The notes under the pieces: generated by a model | What the model saw: only the letters and a program-made list of their open reading frames with translations | Told to the model about the DNA's origin: nothing | Databases searched by the model: none | Origin: an uncultured Blautia sp. | GTDB lineage: Bacteria > Bacillota > Clostridia > Lachnospirales > Lachnospiraceae | NCBI GenBank assembly: GCA_934426285.1 | Contig: CAKRYE010000044.1 | Location: 1 to 15,930, forward strand | DNA length: 15,930 bases | Direction of reading: 5' to 3' | Translations under genes and position numbers: made by a program | Shown: piece by piece, positions 6,988-14,269 of the stretch | How the letters are laid out: every line of letters begins with the position of its first letter | How positions within the stretch are numbered: position 1 is the stretch's first letter

Positions 6988-7284
6988 ATGAATGAAAACT
7001 TAAAACAGGCTATTTTAAAGGTGAAGGAAATGCCGGAAGTTCAGGAAAAGCTTACAAAGGCAGAGACATTGGAAGAAGTGTATGAGATTATGCAGTCTGC
7101 TGGGTCAGGCTTCACACTGGATGAATTCAAAGCAGCAATGGAAGAAATGAATAAAGCAGGTTCAGGAGAACTCACAGATGAGCAGCTTGATGCAGTTGCC
7201 GGTGGTGCTTTTTCTTTAGCAGAATATCTGAGAATGTCTGCATTAGCATCGAAAGGGGCAATTGAAGCGTTGAAAAATGAGTAA
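6988..7284 (+). CDS. Nif11-like leader precursor peptide (RiPP/bacteriocin-like), 98 residues
   Basis: The start ATG lies seven bases after GGAGG. The leader (1-73) has the Nif11-like helical pattern: an N-terminal segment ENLKQAILKVKEMPEVQEKL, then ETLEEVYEIMQSAG, then GFTLDEFKAAM. It closes with ELTDEQLDAVAGG, the double-glycine cleavage site of C39 exporters. The predicted core (74-98) starts AFSLAEYLRMSALASK and ends EALKNE. It has no Cys and no Thr and only three Ser, is nearly neutral in charge and could form an amphipathic helix. Nif11 leaders are usually found with lanthionine or other modifying enzymes; none is in this window. It may therefore be exported as an unmodified linear peptide or be modified by an enzyme coded elsewhere. 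It is the last large gene of the export operon, directly downstream of both ABC proteins, and its stop codon overlaps the start of a 43-residue ORF. Confidence 0.9.
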   Translation: MNENLKQAILKVKEMPEVQEKLTKAETLEEVYEIMQSAGSGFTLDEFKAAMEEMNKAGSGELTDEQLDAVAGGAFSLAEYLRMSALASKGAIEALKNE

Positions 7285-7408
7285 AAAACAAGGGTCATTC
7301 GAGGAGATGAGACATCACTCCGAAAATGGGGGCCTTTTTGGCGAACGGTTAATTCACAGAGACTTTTATGGGATCGATGATGCGGTAAAGGATGCATGGA
7401 AGCTTTAA
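7277..7408 (+). CDS. Small overlapping ORF (43 residues) at the end of the export operon
   Basis: ATGAGTAA at 7277-7284 joins this ORF to the end of the Nif11-like gene, an arrangement that allows translational re-initiation. The 43-residue product starts MSKKQGSFEEM, contains SENGGLFGERLIHRDFYG and ends DDAVKDAWKL. I do not recognise it. It has no Cys and no membrane segment, so a classical membrane-bound immunity protein is unlikely. It carries one Gly-Gly at residues 18-19, but the preceding residues do not fit a standard leader. No clear RBS precedes 7277; an internal ATG at 7307 sits immediately after GAGGAG, too close for normal initiation. It may be a real small protein, a fragment of a decayed gene, or chance. 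Confidence 0.4.
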   Translation: MSKKQGSFEEMRHHSENGGLFGERLIHRDFYGIDDAVKDAWKL

Positions 7409-7426
7409 AACAATTCATGAAAACAC

Positions 7427-7456
7427 TTGACAACCTTAACTTTACCATACTAAAAT
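7427..7456 (+). promoter_or_regulatory. Promoter of the aminotransferase gene
   Basis: A consensus TTGACA (7427-7432) is followed after 18 bases by TAAAAT (7451-7456). The RNA leader before the ATG at 7535 would be about 70 bases. No T-box or riboswitch pattern is apparent in it. Confidence 0.7.
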
Positions 7457-7534
7457 GTAAAAGATTTAAAATGAAGGAATAAGTACAGATCACATCCCTC
7501 ACGGATTGCACATGAGGACGTCAAGGAGGATATT

Positions 7535-8821
7535 ATGAAGAAATACAGCGACATGACCAAAGAAGAACTTCTCACCCTGAAAGCTCAGTTGGAAAAAGAA
7601 TTCGCAGAAATCAAAGCCCAGGGACTGGCCCTGGATATGTCCCGCGGAAAACCATCTGCAGATCAGCTGGATCTTTCCATGGAAATGATGAACGTATTAA
7701 ACAGTGATTCAAATCTGAAATGTGAAACAGGTGTAGACTGCCGTAACTATGGTGTTATCGATGGAATTCCAGAAGCAAAGCGTCTCCTTGGAGAAATGTC
7801 CGAGGTAGACCCGGAGCATATTATTATTTACGGAAACTCAAGCTTAAACGTAATGTTTGACAGCATTGCCCGTTCTATGACACAGGGAGTAATGGGAAAT
7901 ACTCCATGGTGCAAGCTGGACAAGGTAAAATTTCTCTGTCCTGTGCCAGGTTATGACCGTCATTTCAAAATCACAGAATTCTTCGGAATTGAGATGATCA
8001 ATGTGCCAATGACTCCACAGGGACCTGATATGGATATGGTAGAAAAGCTTGTCAGCGAAGATCCGGCCATCAAGGGAATCTGGTGTGTGCCGAAATATTC
8101 CAATCCACAGGGTTACACCTACTCTGCAGAGACTGTAGACCGTTTCGCGCATCTGAAACCTGCAGCTCCGGATTTCCGTATTTACTGGGATAACGCGTAC
8201 AGCATCCATCATCTCTATGATGACAAGCAGGACTTCCTGGTAGAAATCCTGGAAGCATGTGCAAAAGCCGGAAACCCTGATCTGGTATATAAATTTACTT
8301 CCACATCCAAGGTAAGCTTCCCGGGCTCCGGAATTGCAGCTGTAGCAGCATCTAAGGCAAACCTGGAGGATTTCCGCAAGTATATGCAGATTCAGACCAT
8401 CGGACATGACAAATTAAACCAGCTCCGTCATGTAAGATTCTTCAAGAATCTGGAGGGACTTCATGCGCACATGAGAAAACATGCAGATATTCTCCGCCCG
8501 AAATTTGAAATGGTTCTGGATACTCTGGACAGAGAACTTGGAGGACTGGGAATCGGTGAGTGGACAAAGCCTCATGGTGGATATTTCATCTCCTTTGACT
8601 CCATGGAGGGATGTGCAAAGGCTATCGTTGCCAAAGCAAAGGAAGCAGGAGTTGTCCTTACAGGAGCAGGTGCAACTTATCCATATGGCAAGGATCCAAA
8701 AGATTCCAATATCCGTATTGCACCAAGCTTCCCGACTCCGGAAGAGCTTGGAAAAGCAGCAGAAGTATTTGTACTCTGTGTAAAACTTACAAGTGTGGAA
8801 AAGCTTCTGGAGAATGCCTGA
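7535..8821 (+). CDS. PLP-dependent aminotransferase, probable type Ic aspartate aminotransferase
   Basis: A 428-residue protein starting ATG after AAGGAGG. The sequence follows the MocR-like aspartate aminotransferase family (Asp_aminotransf). LDMSRGKPSADQLDLS lies near the N-terminus and NYGVIDGIPEAKRLL at 71-85 marks the substrate-side segment. YSNPQG at 188-193 carries the Asn that contacts PLP, and WDNAY at 218-222 holds the Asp for the pyridine nitrogen. Lys259 in FTSTSKV is the Schiff base lysine. The C-terminal NIRIAPSFPTPEEL holds the Arg that binds the substrate carboxylate. It would catalyse transfer between aspartate and 2-oxoglutarate in the cytosol, but substrate choice in this fold is hard to call. 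It has its own promoter and is followed by a hairpin, so it is probably monocistronic. Its codon use looks more G+C-rich than that of the export operon. Confidence 0.9.
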   Translation: MKKYSDMTKEELLTLKAQLEKEFAEIKAQGLALDMSRGKPSADQLDLSMEMMNVLNSDSNLKCETGVDCRNYGVIDGIPEAKRLLGEMSEVDPEHIIIYGNSSLNVMFDSIARSMTQGVMGNTPWCKLDKVKFLCPVPGYDRHFKITEFFGIEMINVPMTPQGPDMDMVEKLVSEDPAIKGIWCVPKYSNPQGYTYSAETVDRFAHLKPAAPDFRIYWDNAYSIHHLYDDKQDFLVEILEACAKAGNPDLVYKFTSTSKVSFPGSGIAAVAASKANLEDFRKYMQIQTIGHDKLNQLRHVRFFKNLEGLHAHMRKHADILRPKFEMVLDTLDRELGGLGIGEWTKPHGGYFISFDSMEGCAKAIVAKAKEAGVVLTGAGATYPYGKDPKDSNIRIAPSFPTPEELGKAAEVFVLCVKLTSVEKLLENA

Positions 8822-8848
8822 ACTGAATAAAAATTTACGATAACGATA

Positions 8849-8882
8849 AACTGCCCGGCATATTTTTGTGTGCCGGGCGGTT
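8849..8882 (+). terminator. Putative terminator after the aminotransferase gene
   Basis: AACTGCCCGGCA (8849-8860) pairs with TGCCGGGCGGTT (8871-8882), twelve pairs including one G-T, with a 10-base loop. The stem is strong, but the following bases (GTGGTTGG) are not a real T-tract. It may work partially or only as an mRNA 3' end. Confidence 0.55.
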
Positions 8883-8903
8883 GTGGTTGGAAAGGGGAGA
8901 AAA

Positions 8904-10283
8904 ATGAGTACCCGGAAAAAAATTCTGATCAGCCTGATCATCATCCTGCTTTTGCTCACAGCAGGTGCTTATGGATATGGGGTTTATTATTTTACCAGTC
9001 ATTTCCTGCCTGGGTCTATGGTAAATGGATTTAACTGTTCCTATATGACAGTAGAAGAATCAGAGAAGCTTCTGGATGAACGGATCGGCGCTTATGTGCT
9101 GGCTGTGGAAACCAGAAATAATGGACAGGAGAGTATCAGTGCCCAGGATGCAGGGCTTTCCTACAAGTCTGACGGCAGTGTAAGTCAGTTGGTAAAGGAA
9201 CAGCAGCGTTTTCGCTGGTTCCTGGCTTTTAATCAGCATCAGGACTATGAGATCCCATCTTCAATCCAGTATGATGAGCAGAAAGAAGAAACGGCAGTTG
9301 CTTCTCTGAAATGTATGCAGCCTGAGAACAGTACGGTGCCTTCGGATGCATATATTGCAGAGAAAGATGATAAATTTGTAATTATTCCAGAGGTAGAGGG
9401 AGCAGCCCTGGATCCGGAAAAGACCCGCCAGATAATCCTGGATGCCATGCTTACCGGAAAAGTGGTTGTAAATCTGGAAGAAAGCGGCTGCTATAAGAAA
9501 CCCTCTGTTTATCAGAATGATGAAATGCTGGTGAAAAACTGTGAGCAGATCAATAAGCTGACAGATGTGGTGATCACCTATGATTTTGATGACCGCACAG
9601 AGATGGTAGACAGAGAGACGATTAAAAACTGGCTGAAGAAAGACAAAAAAGGTAATTATACTCTGGACAAAAAGCAGGTAACTGCCTATGTGAAGGGTCT
9701 GAGCGAAAAGTATGATACTGTTGGAAATAGCAGAACCTTTCATACCTATGACGGACAGGAAATCACAGTAGAGGGTGGTAACTATGGATGGCAGATCGAT
9801 CAGGAAGCAGAGGTAAAGGCATTGACAGGACTGATCAAAGAAGGTAAAACCCAGGTAAGGGAGCCGGAGTATGCCCATGAGGGACTGAGCCGGAAAACCA
9901 ATGATATCGGATATACCTATATCGAAATCAGCCTTACTGCCCAGAGGATGGTATATTACAAAGATGGAGTTCCTACAGCAGATGCGCAGATCCTTACCGG
10001 AAACCCCAATGTTCCCAACTGTTCTACCCCTGTGGGCTGCTATTCCACAGGAGAGAAAATATCCGGATATACAGTACCGGGAGAGGATTATCCGGGACCT
10101 GTAAATTATTGGATTCCTTTTGGCGGTGGCCTGGGAATCAATGATGCTCCCTGGAGAACAGCATTCGGCGGACAGATTTATGAGTTTGAAGGAACTCATG
10201 GATGTATCTGTGCACCGGCCGATCAGGTTCAGATCATTTACAGTGCAGTGGAGAAAAATACTCCGGTTATCATTTATGGATAG
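8904..10283 (+). CDS. L,D-transpeptidase (YkuD domain) with PG_binding_4 repeats
   Basis: A 459-residue protein. The start at 8904 (MSTRKK) fits GGGGAG upstream; the open frame extends to a GTG at 8868, but that lies inside the hairpin. A short basic N-terminus precedes one membrane helix (about residues 6-28), so it is anchored with its bulk outside the cell. Residues about 40-320 fit the two peptidoglycan-binding-like domains common in such clostridial proteins (PF12229). The C-terminal YkuD domain begins near YIEISLTAQRMVYYKDG and has the catalytic motif THGCICAP with His432, Gly433 and Cys434. It would form 3-3 crosslinks in peptidoglycan or attach material to the wall, using a tetrapeptide donor. 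It precedes ddl and murF, which provide peptidoglycan precursors, fitting one cell-wall cluster. Confidence 0.9.
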   Translation: MSTRKKILISLIIILLLLTAGAYGYGVYYFTSHFLPGSMVNGFNCSYMTVEESEKLLDERIGAYVLAVETRNNGQESISAQDAGLSYKSDGSVSQLVKEQQRFRWFLAFNQHQDYEIPSSIQYDEQKEETAVASLKCMQPENSTVPSDAYIAEKDDKFVIIPEVEGAALDPEKTRQIILDAMLTGKVVVNLEESGCYKKPSVYQNDEMLVKNCEQINKLTDVVITYDFDDRTEMVDRETIKNWLKKDKKGNYTLDKKQVTAYVKGLSEKYDTVGNSRTFHTYDGQEITVEGGNYGWQIDQEAEVKALTGLIKEGKTQVREPEYAHEGLSRKTNDIGYTYIEISLTAQRMVYYKDGVPTADAQILTGNPNVPNCSTPVGCYSTGEKISGYTVPGEDYPGPVNYWIPFGGGLGINDAPWRTAFGGQIYEFEGTHGCICAPADQVQIIYSAVEKNTPVIIYG

Positions 10284-10340
10284 TTGTTATTTTGGAGCAA
10301 TCGTATTATAATAACGGCATGTGTTATAAGGAGGAATAAA

Positions 10341-11375
10341 ATGAAGATTGTTGTATTGGCTGGAGGAACAAGTACAGAGCGTGCCATTTCCATTATATCC
10401 GGAACTGGTATCTGTAAGGCTTTGCGCCAGAAAGGACATCAGGCAATTCTTGCAGATGTTTTCTGTGGAGTGGAGAATGTAGACTGGGAGAATCCTTTCC
10501 CTGAGGAATATGATGTGGACGCTGCGTCTGCATATATGTCCGGGTTTGATAATAAAATAGAAACTATGAAAAAAGAACGCAGAAGCTTTTTCGGGGAAAA
10601 TATCCTGAAGCTCTGTGAAATGGCAGACATTGTTTTTCTGGGACTGCACGGCTCCAATGGAGAAGATGGCAGACTTCAGGCCACTTTTGACCTGATGGGA
10701 ATCCGGTATACAGGAACAGGATATCTTAGCAGTGCAATGGCTATGGACAAGGGAATTACCAAGCAGATGTTTATGATGAACCATGTACCTACACCAAGGG
10801 GAGTTTCCATGGTAAAGTCTCAGATGACCACAGATCTGAAGGCGCTGGGAATGGAATTCCCTGTAGTGGTCAAGACCTGCTGCGGCGGTTCCAGTGTGGG
10901 AGTCTATATTGTAAATGATCAGAAGGAATATGAGCAGGCACTGAAGGATGCCTATTCCTATGAGGACGAGGTAGTTATTGAGGAATATATCAAGGGACGT
11001 GAGTTCTCAGTGGCTGTAGTGGACGGGAAAGCATATCCTGTCATAGAAATTGCCCCCATACAGGGATTCTATGATTATAAAAACAAATATCAGGCCGGAT
11101 CTACCATCGAGACCTGTCCTGCAGAGCTTTCACCAGAGCTTACCGAAAAAATGCAGCATTATGCAGAGGCAGGAGCGAAGGCTCTGTTTATGGAGGGATA
11201 CTGCCGTCTGGATTTCATGATGAAGGAAAACGGGGATATGTACTGTCTGGAGGCCAATACCCTGCCGGGAATGACGCCTACCAGCCTGATTCCTCAGGAA
11301 GCCAAGGTGCTTGGAATTGATTATCCTACTCTCTGTGAGAAGCTGATCGAGGTGTCTCTGAGAAAGTATCGGTAG
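10341..11375 (+). CDS. ddl: D-alanine--D-alanine ligase
   Basis: A 344-residue cytosolic ATP-grasp enzyme joining two D-Ala for peptidoglycan synthesis. I chose ATG 10341 because AAGGAGG lies just upstream and MKIVVLAGGTSTER is the standard start, with Glu13 as first-subsite residue. Further family motifs are GLHGSNGEDGRLQATFDLMG, the YTGTG segment before MAMDKGITKQMF, FPVVVKTCCGGSSVGV in the ATP-grasp domain, the omega-loop FYDYKNKYQAG, and RLDFMMKENGDMYCLEANTLPGMTP for magnesium and substrate. The Tyr/Lys omega-loop is of the D-Ala-D-Ala type and not of the VanA D-lactate type, so no vancomycin resistance is suggested. The first motif reads ERAIS where many enzymes have EREVS, a minor change. 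It lies between the L,D-transpeptidase and murF genes. Confidence 0.95.
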   Translation: MKIVVLAGGTSTERAISIISGTGICKALRQKGHQAILADVFCGVENVDWENPFPEEYDVDAASAYMSGFDNKIETMKKERRSFFGENILKLCEMADIVFLGLHGSNGEDGRLQATFDLMGIRYTGTGYLSSAMAMDKGITKQMFMMNHVPTPRGVSMVKSQMTTDLKALGMEFPVVVKTCCGGSSVGVYIVNDQKEYEQALKDAYSYEDEVVIEEYIKGREFSVAVVDGKAYPVIEIAPIQGFYDYKNKYQAGSTIETCPAELSPELTEKMQHYAEAGAKALFMEGYCRLDFMMKENGDMYCLEANTLPGMTPTSLIPQEAKVLGIDYPTLCEKLIEVSLRKYR

Positions 11376-11444
11376 TCTGGAGCCGGAGCTGTCAGGACAG
11401 AATCCAACAGATTGCAAAAGAAGAGAAAACAGAAAGAAGATATT

Positions 11445-12815
11445 ATGAAGAATTTAACTCTGGAACATATTACACAGGTCTGCGGAGGCACTTATTATGG
11501 CCCGGCAGACAAAATGCAGGAAGAGGTGAAGTCTGTTGTCACTGACAGCAGAAAGGCAGATAAGGGTTGTCTGTTTGTGCCTATCGTAGGAGAGAGAGTA
11601 GATGCCCACAGATTTATCCCTCAGGTGATGGAGGCAGGAGCGCTGGCAACATTGTCTGAACATGTGCTGGAAAGTGCGGATTTTCCATATATTGTGGTGG
11701 AATCCTCCCTCCAGGCAGTAAAGGACATTGCGGAATTCTATCTGAAGCAGCTTCAGATCCCGGTAGTTGGGATTACCGGAAGTGTAGGTAAGACCAGTAC
11801 CAAGGAAGTGATCGCTTCTGTACTCAGCCAGAAATACCGCACTTTGAAAACACAGGGAAACTTTAACAATGAACTGGGATTGCCTCTGACTGTGTTCCGT
11901 CTGCGGGAAGAGGATGAACTGGCAGTGCTGGAAATGGGAATCAGTGATTTTGGAGAGATGACCAGACTGGCAAAAATTGCCAGACCGGATACCTGTGTGA
12001 TTACCAATATCGGTACCTGTCATCTGGAGAATCTGGGAGACAGGGATGGTGTATTGCGGGCTAAAACAGAAATATTCAAGTTCCTGAAGAAAGACGGTCA
12101 TATTGTATTAAACGGAGACGATGATAAGTTATCTACTGTAAAAGATTATGAGGGAATTTCACCTATATTTTTTGGAATGAACGGAGAATGCCAGGTATAT
12201 GGGGATCAGATCATCAGCCGTGGGCTGAAGGGAATGACCTGTACCATACATATGGGAGATGCTGTTTTTACAGTGGATATTCCTATGCCGGGACGTCATA
12301 TGGTATATAATGCCCTGGCAGCGGCGGCTGTGGGCAGGATTTATGGCCTGACACCTGAGCAGATCAAGGCCGGAATTGAGAGTCTGGAACCTGTAAGCGG
12401 ACGTTTTAAAATGATTGAGACAGAGAAATTCCTGATCGTGGATGACTGTTATAATGCCAACCCAATGTCCATGAAGGCTTCCCTGGATGTGCTTCAGGAC
12501 GGAGCCGGACGTAGAGTAGCTATTCTTGGTGACATGGGAGAGCTGGGAACCAATGAGGCGGAGCTTCACAGGGAAGTGGGAGAGCATGCCGGTAAATGCA
12601 GAATAGATGTACTGATCTGTACAGGTGCACTCTGCAAGAATATGGCAGAAGCAGCAGCTGAGGCGAATCCCTCTCTTGAAGTGATTTATGAGCCGGACAG
12701 AGAAAGCCTTCTGGCTCATCTGGGAAAATATGTACAGAAAGAGGATACGATTCTGGTAAAAGCATCTCATTTTATGAAGTTTGAGGAAGTTGTTGAAGCA
12801 TTACAGAAAATGTAA
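11445..12815 (+). CDS. murF: UDP-N-acetylmuramoyl-tripeptide--D-alanyl-D-alanine ligase
   Basis: A 456-residue cytosolic Mur ligase that adds D-Ala-D-Ala to UDP-MurNAc-tripeptide, the product of the neighbouring ddl gene being its substrate. The start ATG 11445 is preceded by a weak AAAGAAG; the frame is open to 11412, but MKNLTLEHITQVCGG is the expected MurF start. Domain 1 has SVVTDSRKADKGCLFVPIVGE. The ATP-binding domain has GITGSVGKTSTKEV at 109-122 (Walker A Lys116), GNFNNELGLPLTVF, LEMGISDFGEMTRLA and NIGTCHLENLG. LNGDDD and PGRHMVYNALAAAAVG follow, then domain 3 with VDDCYNANPMSMKASLDVL and LGDMGELG. All motifs are intact. It is followed by a strong terminator at 12876. Confidence 0.95.
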   Translation: MKNLTLEHITQVCGGTYYGPADKMQEEVKSVVTDSRKADKGCLFVPIVGERVDAHRFIPQVMEAGALATLSEHVLESADFPYIVVESSLQAVKDIAEFYLKQLQIPVVGITGSVGKTSTKEVIASVLSQKYRTLKTQGNFNNELGLPLTVFRLREEDELAVLEMGISDFGEMTRLAKIARPDTCVITNIGTCHLENLGDRDGVLRAKTEIFKFLKKDGHIVLNGDDDKLSTVKDYEGISPIFFGMNGECQVYGDQIISRGLKGMTCTIHMGDAVFTVDIPMPGRHMVYNALAAAAVGRIYGLTPEQIKAGIESLEPVSGRFKMIETEKFLIVDDCYNANPMSMKASLDVLQDGAGRRVAILGDMGELGTNEAELHREVGEHAGKCRIDVLICTGALCKNMAEAAAEANPSLEVIYEPDRESLLAHLGKYVQKEDTILVKASHFMKFEEVVEALQKM

Positions 12816-12875
12816 AAGAGAAAAAGCAAATACCGGTTGGTGTGCGTTGGAAAAAAGAAAATAGACAGGAATAGA

Positions 12876-12911
12876 TACAGAATCTGCCTTATGTGCAGGT
12901 TCTGTATTTTT
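12876..12911 (+). terminator. Rho-independent terminator after murF
   Basis: TACAGAATCTGC (12876-12887) pairs with GCAGGTTCTGTA (12895-12906), twelve pairs with one G-T, a 7-base loop, and five T residues (12907-12911) following. It closes the cell-wall gene cluster. Confidence 0.85.
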
Positions 12912-12961
12912 GTGGCTGAATTTGACGAACGAATTTAGTTTCCCGGGGGCTTGGACAGAGG

Positions 12962-12967
12962 TATAAT
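12962..12967 (+). promoter_or_regulatory. Possible -10 box for the three-TM protein gene
   Basis: A perfect TATAAT stands about 95 bases before the chosen start at 13063 and just after the murF terminator. No convincing -35 box lies at the right distance (TTTCCC at 17 bases); a TTGGACA lies too close. Confidence 0.4.
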
Positions 12968-13062
12968 ACATTTATGGAGATTTCGAAAAATACCTTGAGA
13001 CTGTGAAACAGGAAGAGGAATTTTACGGAATGGCTGCAGTTCAGAATCAGAAGGAGGATGTT

Positions 13063-13659
13063 ATGGCGGAGAAGGTCATGAATCTGCATCTTCTGCTCTA
13101 TGCAATGGCTGCCCTGGGCGGCCTGGGAGCAGCAGGGATGCTGACAACACATCTTACTTATCGAAGACTGATCAGAAAAAACACAGGGATAAAATCAAAT
13201 CTCAAAGAGAAATGGATGAGTTTATGGAGAACCAGGGACAGGCTTCTGAACAGGATGAATCGTATGGTATGGTACCCTTCCCTTTTCTGTACAGCTCTCC
13301 TGGTGACTGCGATCTCTCTTACTGCTACCGGTGCCGGGCAGAAAGGGGTGCCTCTTGCCTATCTCTATGTAGGGGCAATTGTACCGGCGGCTCTTTTGCT
13401 GCTTCGCCAGGCTTTGGATTTTACTTACAGGGAGGAGCTTATTATGAATACACTTTCTGATTATGTGGAACAGGTCAGGATATGGACAGAGGAAGCTCCG
13501 GCAGCAGGAAAGCCGGATGAGGCTTCCAGAGAAGAAATTGTAGAACATATTGCAGAGAGTATCCGGCAGACTGCGGCTGCAGGAAGTCATTTCAGCAGAA
13601 TGCTTACTCCTGAGGAAGAGGAGATTATGAGGGAGATTATTCGGGAGTTTATGGATTGA
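13063..13659 (+). CDS. Three-helix membrane protein of unknown function
   Basis: A 198-residue protein I do not recognise as a named family. The ATG at 13063 has GGAGG five bases upstream and gives MAEKVMNLHLL at the membrane; an in-frame GTG at 13003 would add 20 mostly polar residues, and the codons there also look protein-like. Helix 1 is at about residues 9-29, followed by a basic cytoplasmic-type loop (YRRLIRKN, KEKWMSLWRTRDRLLNRMNR). Helix 2 is at about 68-90 and helix 3 at about 95-116. The C-terminal 80 residues are acidic and soluble, predicted helical, ending MLTPEEEEIMREIIREFMD. The product probably sits in the cytoplasmic membrane with a cytoplasmic tail. It converges with the minus-strand gene at 13673, with a shared hairpin between the two. 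Reality as a gene is fairly sure; function is unknown. Confidence 0.75.
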   Translation: MAEKVMNLHLLLYAMAALGGLGAAGMLTTHLTYRRLIRKNTGIKSNLKEKWMSLWRTRDRLLNRMNRMVWYPSLFCTALLVTAISLTATGAGQKGVPLAYLYVGAIVPAALLLLRQALDFTYREELIMNTLSDYVEQVRIWTEEAPAAGKPDEASREEIVEHIAESIRQTAAAGSHFSRMLTPEEEEIMREIIREFMD

Positions 13660-13661
13660 CA

Positions 13662-13689
13662 AAGAGGACGGCCTATTGACCGTCCTCTT
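13662..13689. terminator. Bidirectional hairpin between convergent genes
   Basis: AAGAGGACGG (13662-13671) and CCGTCCTCTT (13680-13689) form a perfect 10-bp stem with an 8-base loop. It lies between the stop of the plus-strand membrane protein and the last codons of the minus-strand gene, whose stop codon is in the loop. T-tracts are short on both sides, but the A/T ends of the stem could serve both directions. Confidence 0.6.
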
Positions 13690-13945
13690 CTATAACCTGG
13701 ATCTCCAGATAATCAAAATCAATCTGTTCAATGAAGTTATCCTGATAAAATCTGGCTTTGTCATGTTTTTGGAAATCCTTGACAGTGGAATCCAGCCAGA
13801 TAGGATTTCCCAGATCCATTTCATAACAGACGGATTCCAGCCCCCGGAATATTTTGTGGGTTCTGGTATCCTGGGAATCGTCACATATTACAGTATCTCT
13901 TAGTAAACGGTTATCTTTCCATATTTTGCCCCATAAACGAAACAT
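13673..13945 (-). CDS. Conserved 90-residue protein of unknown function
   Basis: The minus strand encodes 90 residues starting ATG 13945 with GGGAGG six bases upstream. The sequence, with MFRLWGKIWKDNRLLRDTVI, DTRTHKIFRGLESVCYEMDL, PIWLDSTVKDFQKH and a C-terminal IDFDYLEIQVIEEDG, matches my memory of a small protein found widely in Lachnospiraceae and related clostridia, with no assigned function. It has no signal peptide or membrane helix, so it should be cytosolic. It has a clear promoter (13990-14018 on this strand) and shares a terminator hairpin with its convergent neighbour, so it forms a single-gene transcript. The plus-strand frame over the same bases (13676-13903) has no RBS and is treated as its shadow. 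Confidence 0.8.
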   Translation of the reverse strand: MFRLWGKIWKDNRLLRDTVICDDSQDTRTHKIFRGLESVCYEMDLGNPIWLDSTVKDFQKHDKARFYQDNFIEQIDFDYLEIQVIEEDGQ

Positions 13946-13989
13946 AATTTGCCTCCCTGATCCTGCTGTCTGCAGATGGTGATGAAAAC

Positions 13990-14018
13990 AGTATAGAGGA
14001 TTACAGGCGAAATGTAAA
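13990..14018 (-). promoter_or_regulatory. Promoter of the minus-strand 90-residue protein gene
   Basis: On the minus strand, TTTACA (14013-14018) and TATACT (13990-13995) are 17 bases apart, about 45 bases before the ATG at 13945. Confidence 0.65.
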
Positions 14019-14064
14019 GAAACATGAGATAGTAAAGGAAGGAAAAGCTATGGAAAACAGTACC

Positions 14065-14077
14065 GAAAACGATTAAG
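14065..14077 (+). repeat. Upstream copy of the GAAAACGATTAAG box
   Basis: The 13-base sequence GAAAACGATTAAG occurs here and again, exactly, at 14270-14282, 205 bases downstream beside the transcription start of the solute-binding protein gene. The GAAAACG half resembles one side of a LacI-family or CcpA (cre) operator. A repressor bound to both copies could loop the DNA between them, but this is inference. Confidence 0.55.
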
Positions 14078-14232
14078 CTAAAGTTCGGATAAATAGTTGG
14101 AAAAAGCGAAAATAGTCAAAAAATATAAACGTATAAGATTCTTGCGAAAACAGAGAAAAGTAAAAATGCACAGTGAAATAGATTAAAAATATAGCGGATT
14201 ATACAAAACGCATAATTTAAGCAAAATAAGCA

Positions 14233-14261
14233 TTGACAAATTGACAAAAGTGAGGTTTAAT
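14233..14261 (+). promoter_or_regulatory. Promoter of the solute-binding protein gene
   Basis: TTGACA (14233-14238) and TTTAAT (14256-14261) are 17 bases apart. A second TTGACA (14241-14246) follows closely but has no -10 box at the right distance. Transcription would start near 14268, just before the second GAAAACGATTAAG box, leaving an RNA leader of about 120 bases. Confidence 0.7.
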
Positions 14262-14269
14262 AAAGGAAA

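Noticed and set aside
7409..7482. Short ORF of about 22 codons starting at an ATG in front of the aminotransferase gene
   Set aside because: It overlaps the TTGACA/TAAAAT promoter, has no RBS and no recognisable motif.
8868..8903. Upstream GTG start for the L,D-transpeptidase
   Set aside because: The GTG lies inside the hairpin after the aminotransferase gene, and the ATG at 8904 has a good RBS and begins a normal membrane anchor.
9261..10199. Long minus-strand open frame of 312 codons within the L,D-transpeptidase gene
   Set aside because: It is antisense to a protein with intact YkuD motifs, has no RBS and a composition typical of a reverse-strand shadow.
10341..11375. Possible vancomycin-resistance type ligase
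   Set aside because: The omega-loop (FYDYKNKYQAG) is of the D-Ala-D-Ala type, and the neighbours are murF and an L,D-transpeptidase, not vanH/vanX.
13946..14075. Protein-like frame ending ENSTEND-stop upstream of the solute-binding protein gene
   Set aside because: No start codon with RBS, overlaps the divergent promoter, and no family recognised; may be debris.
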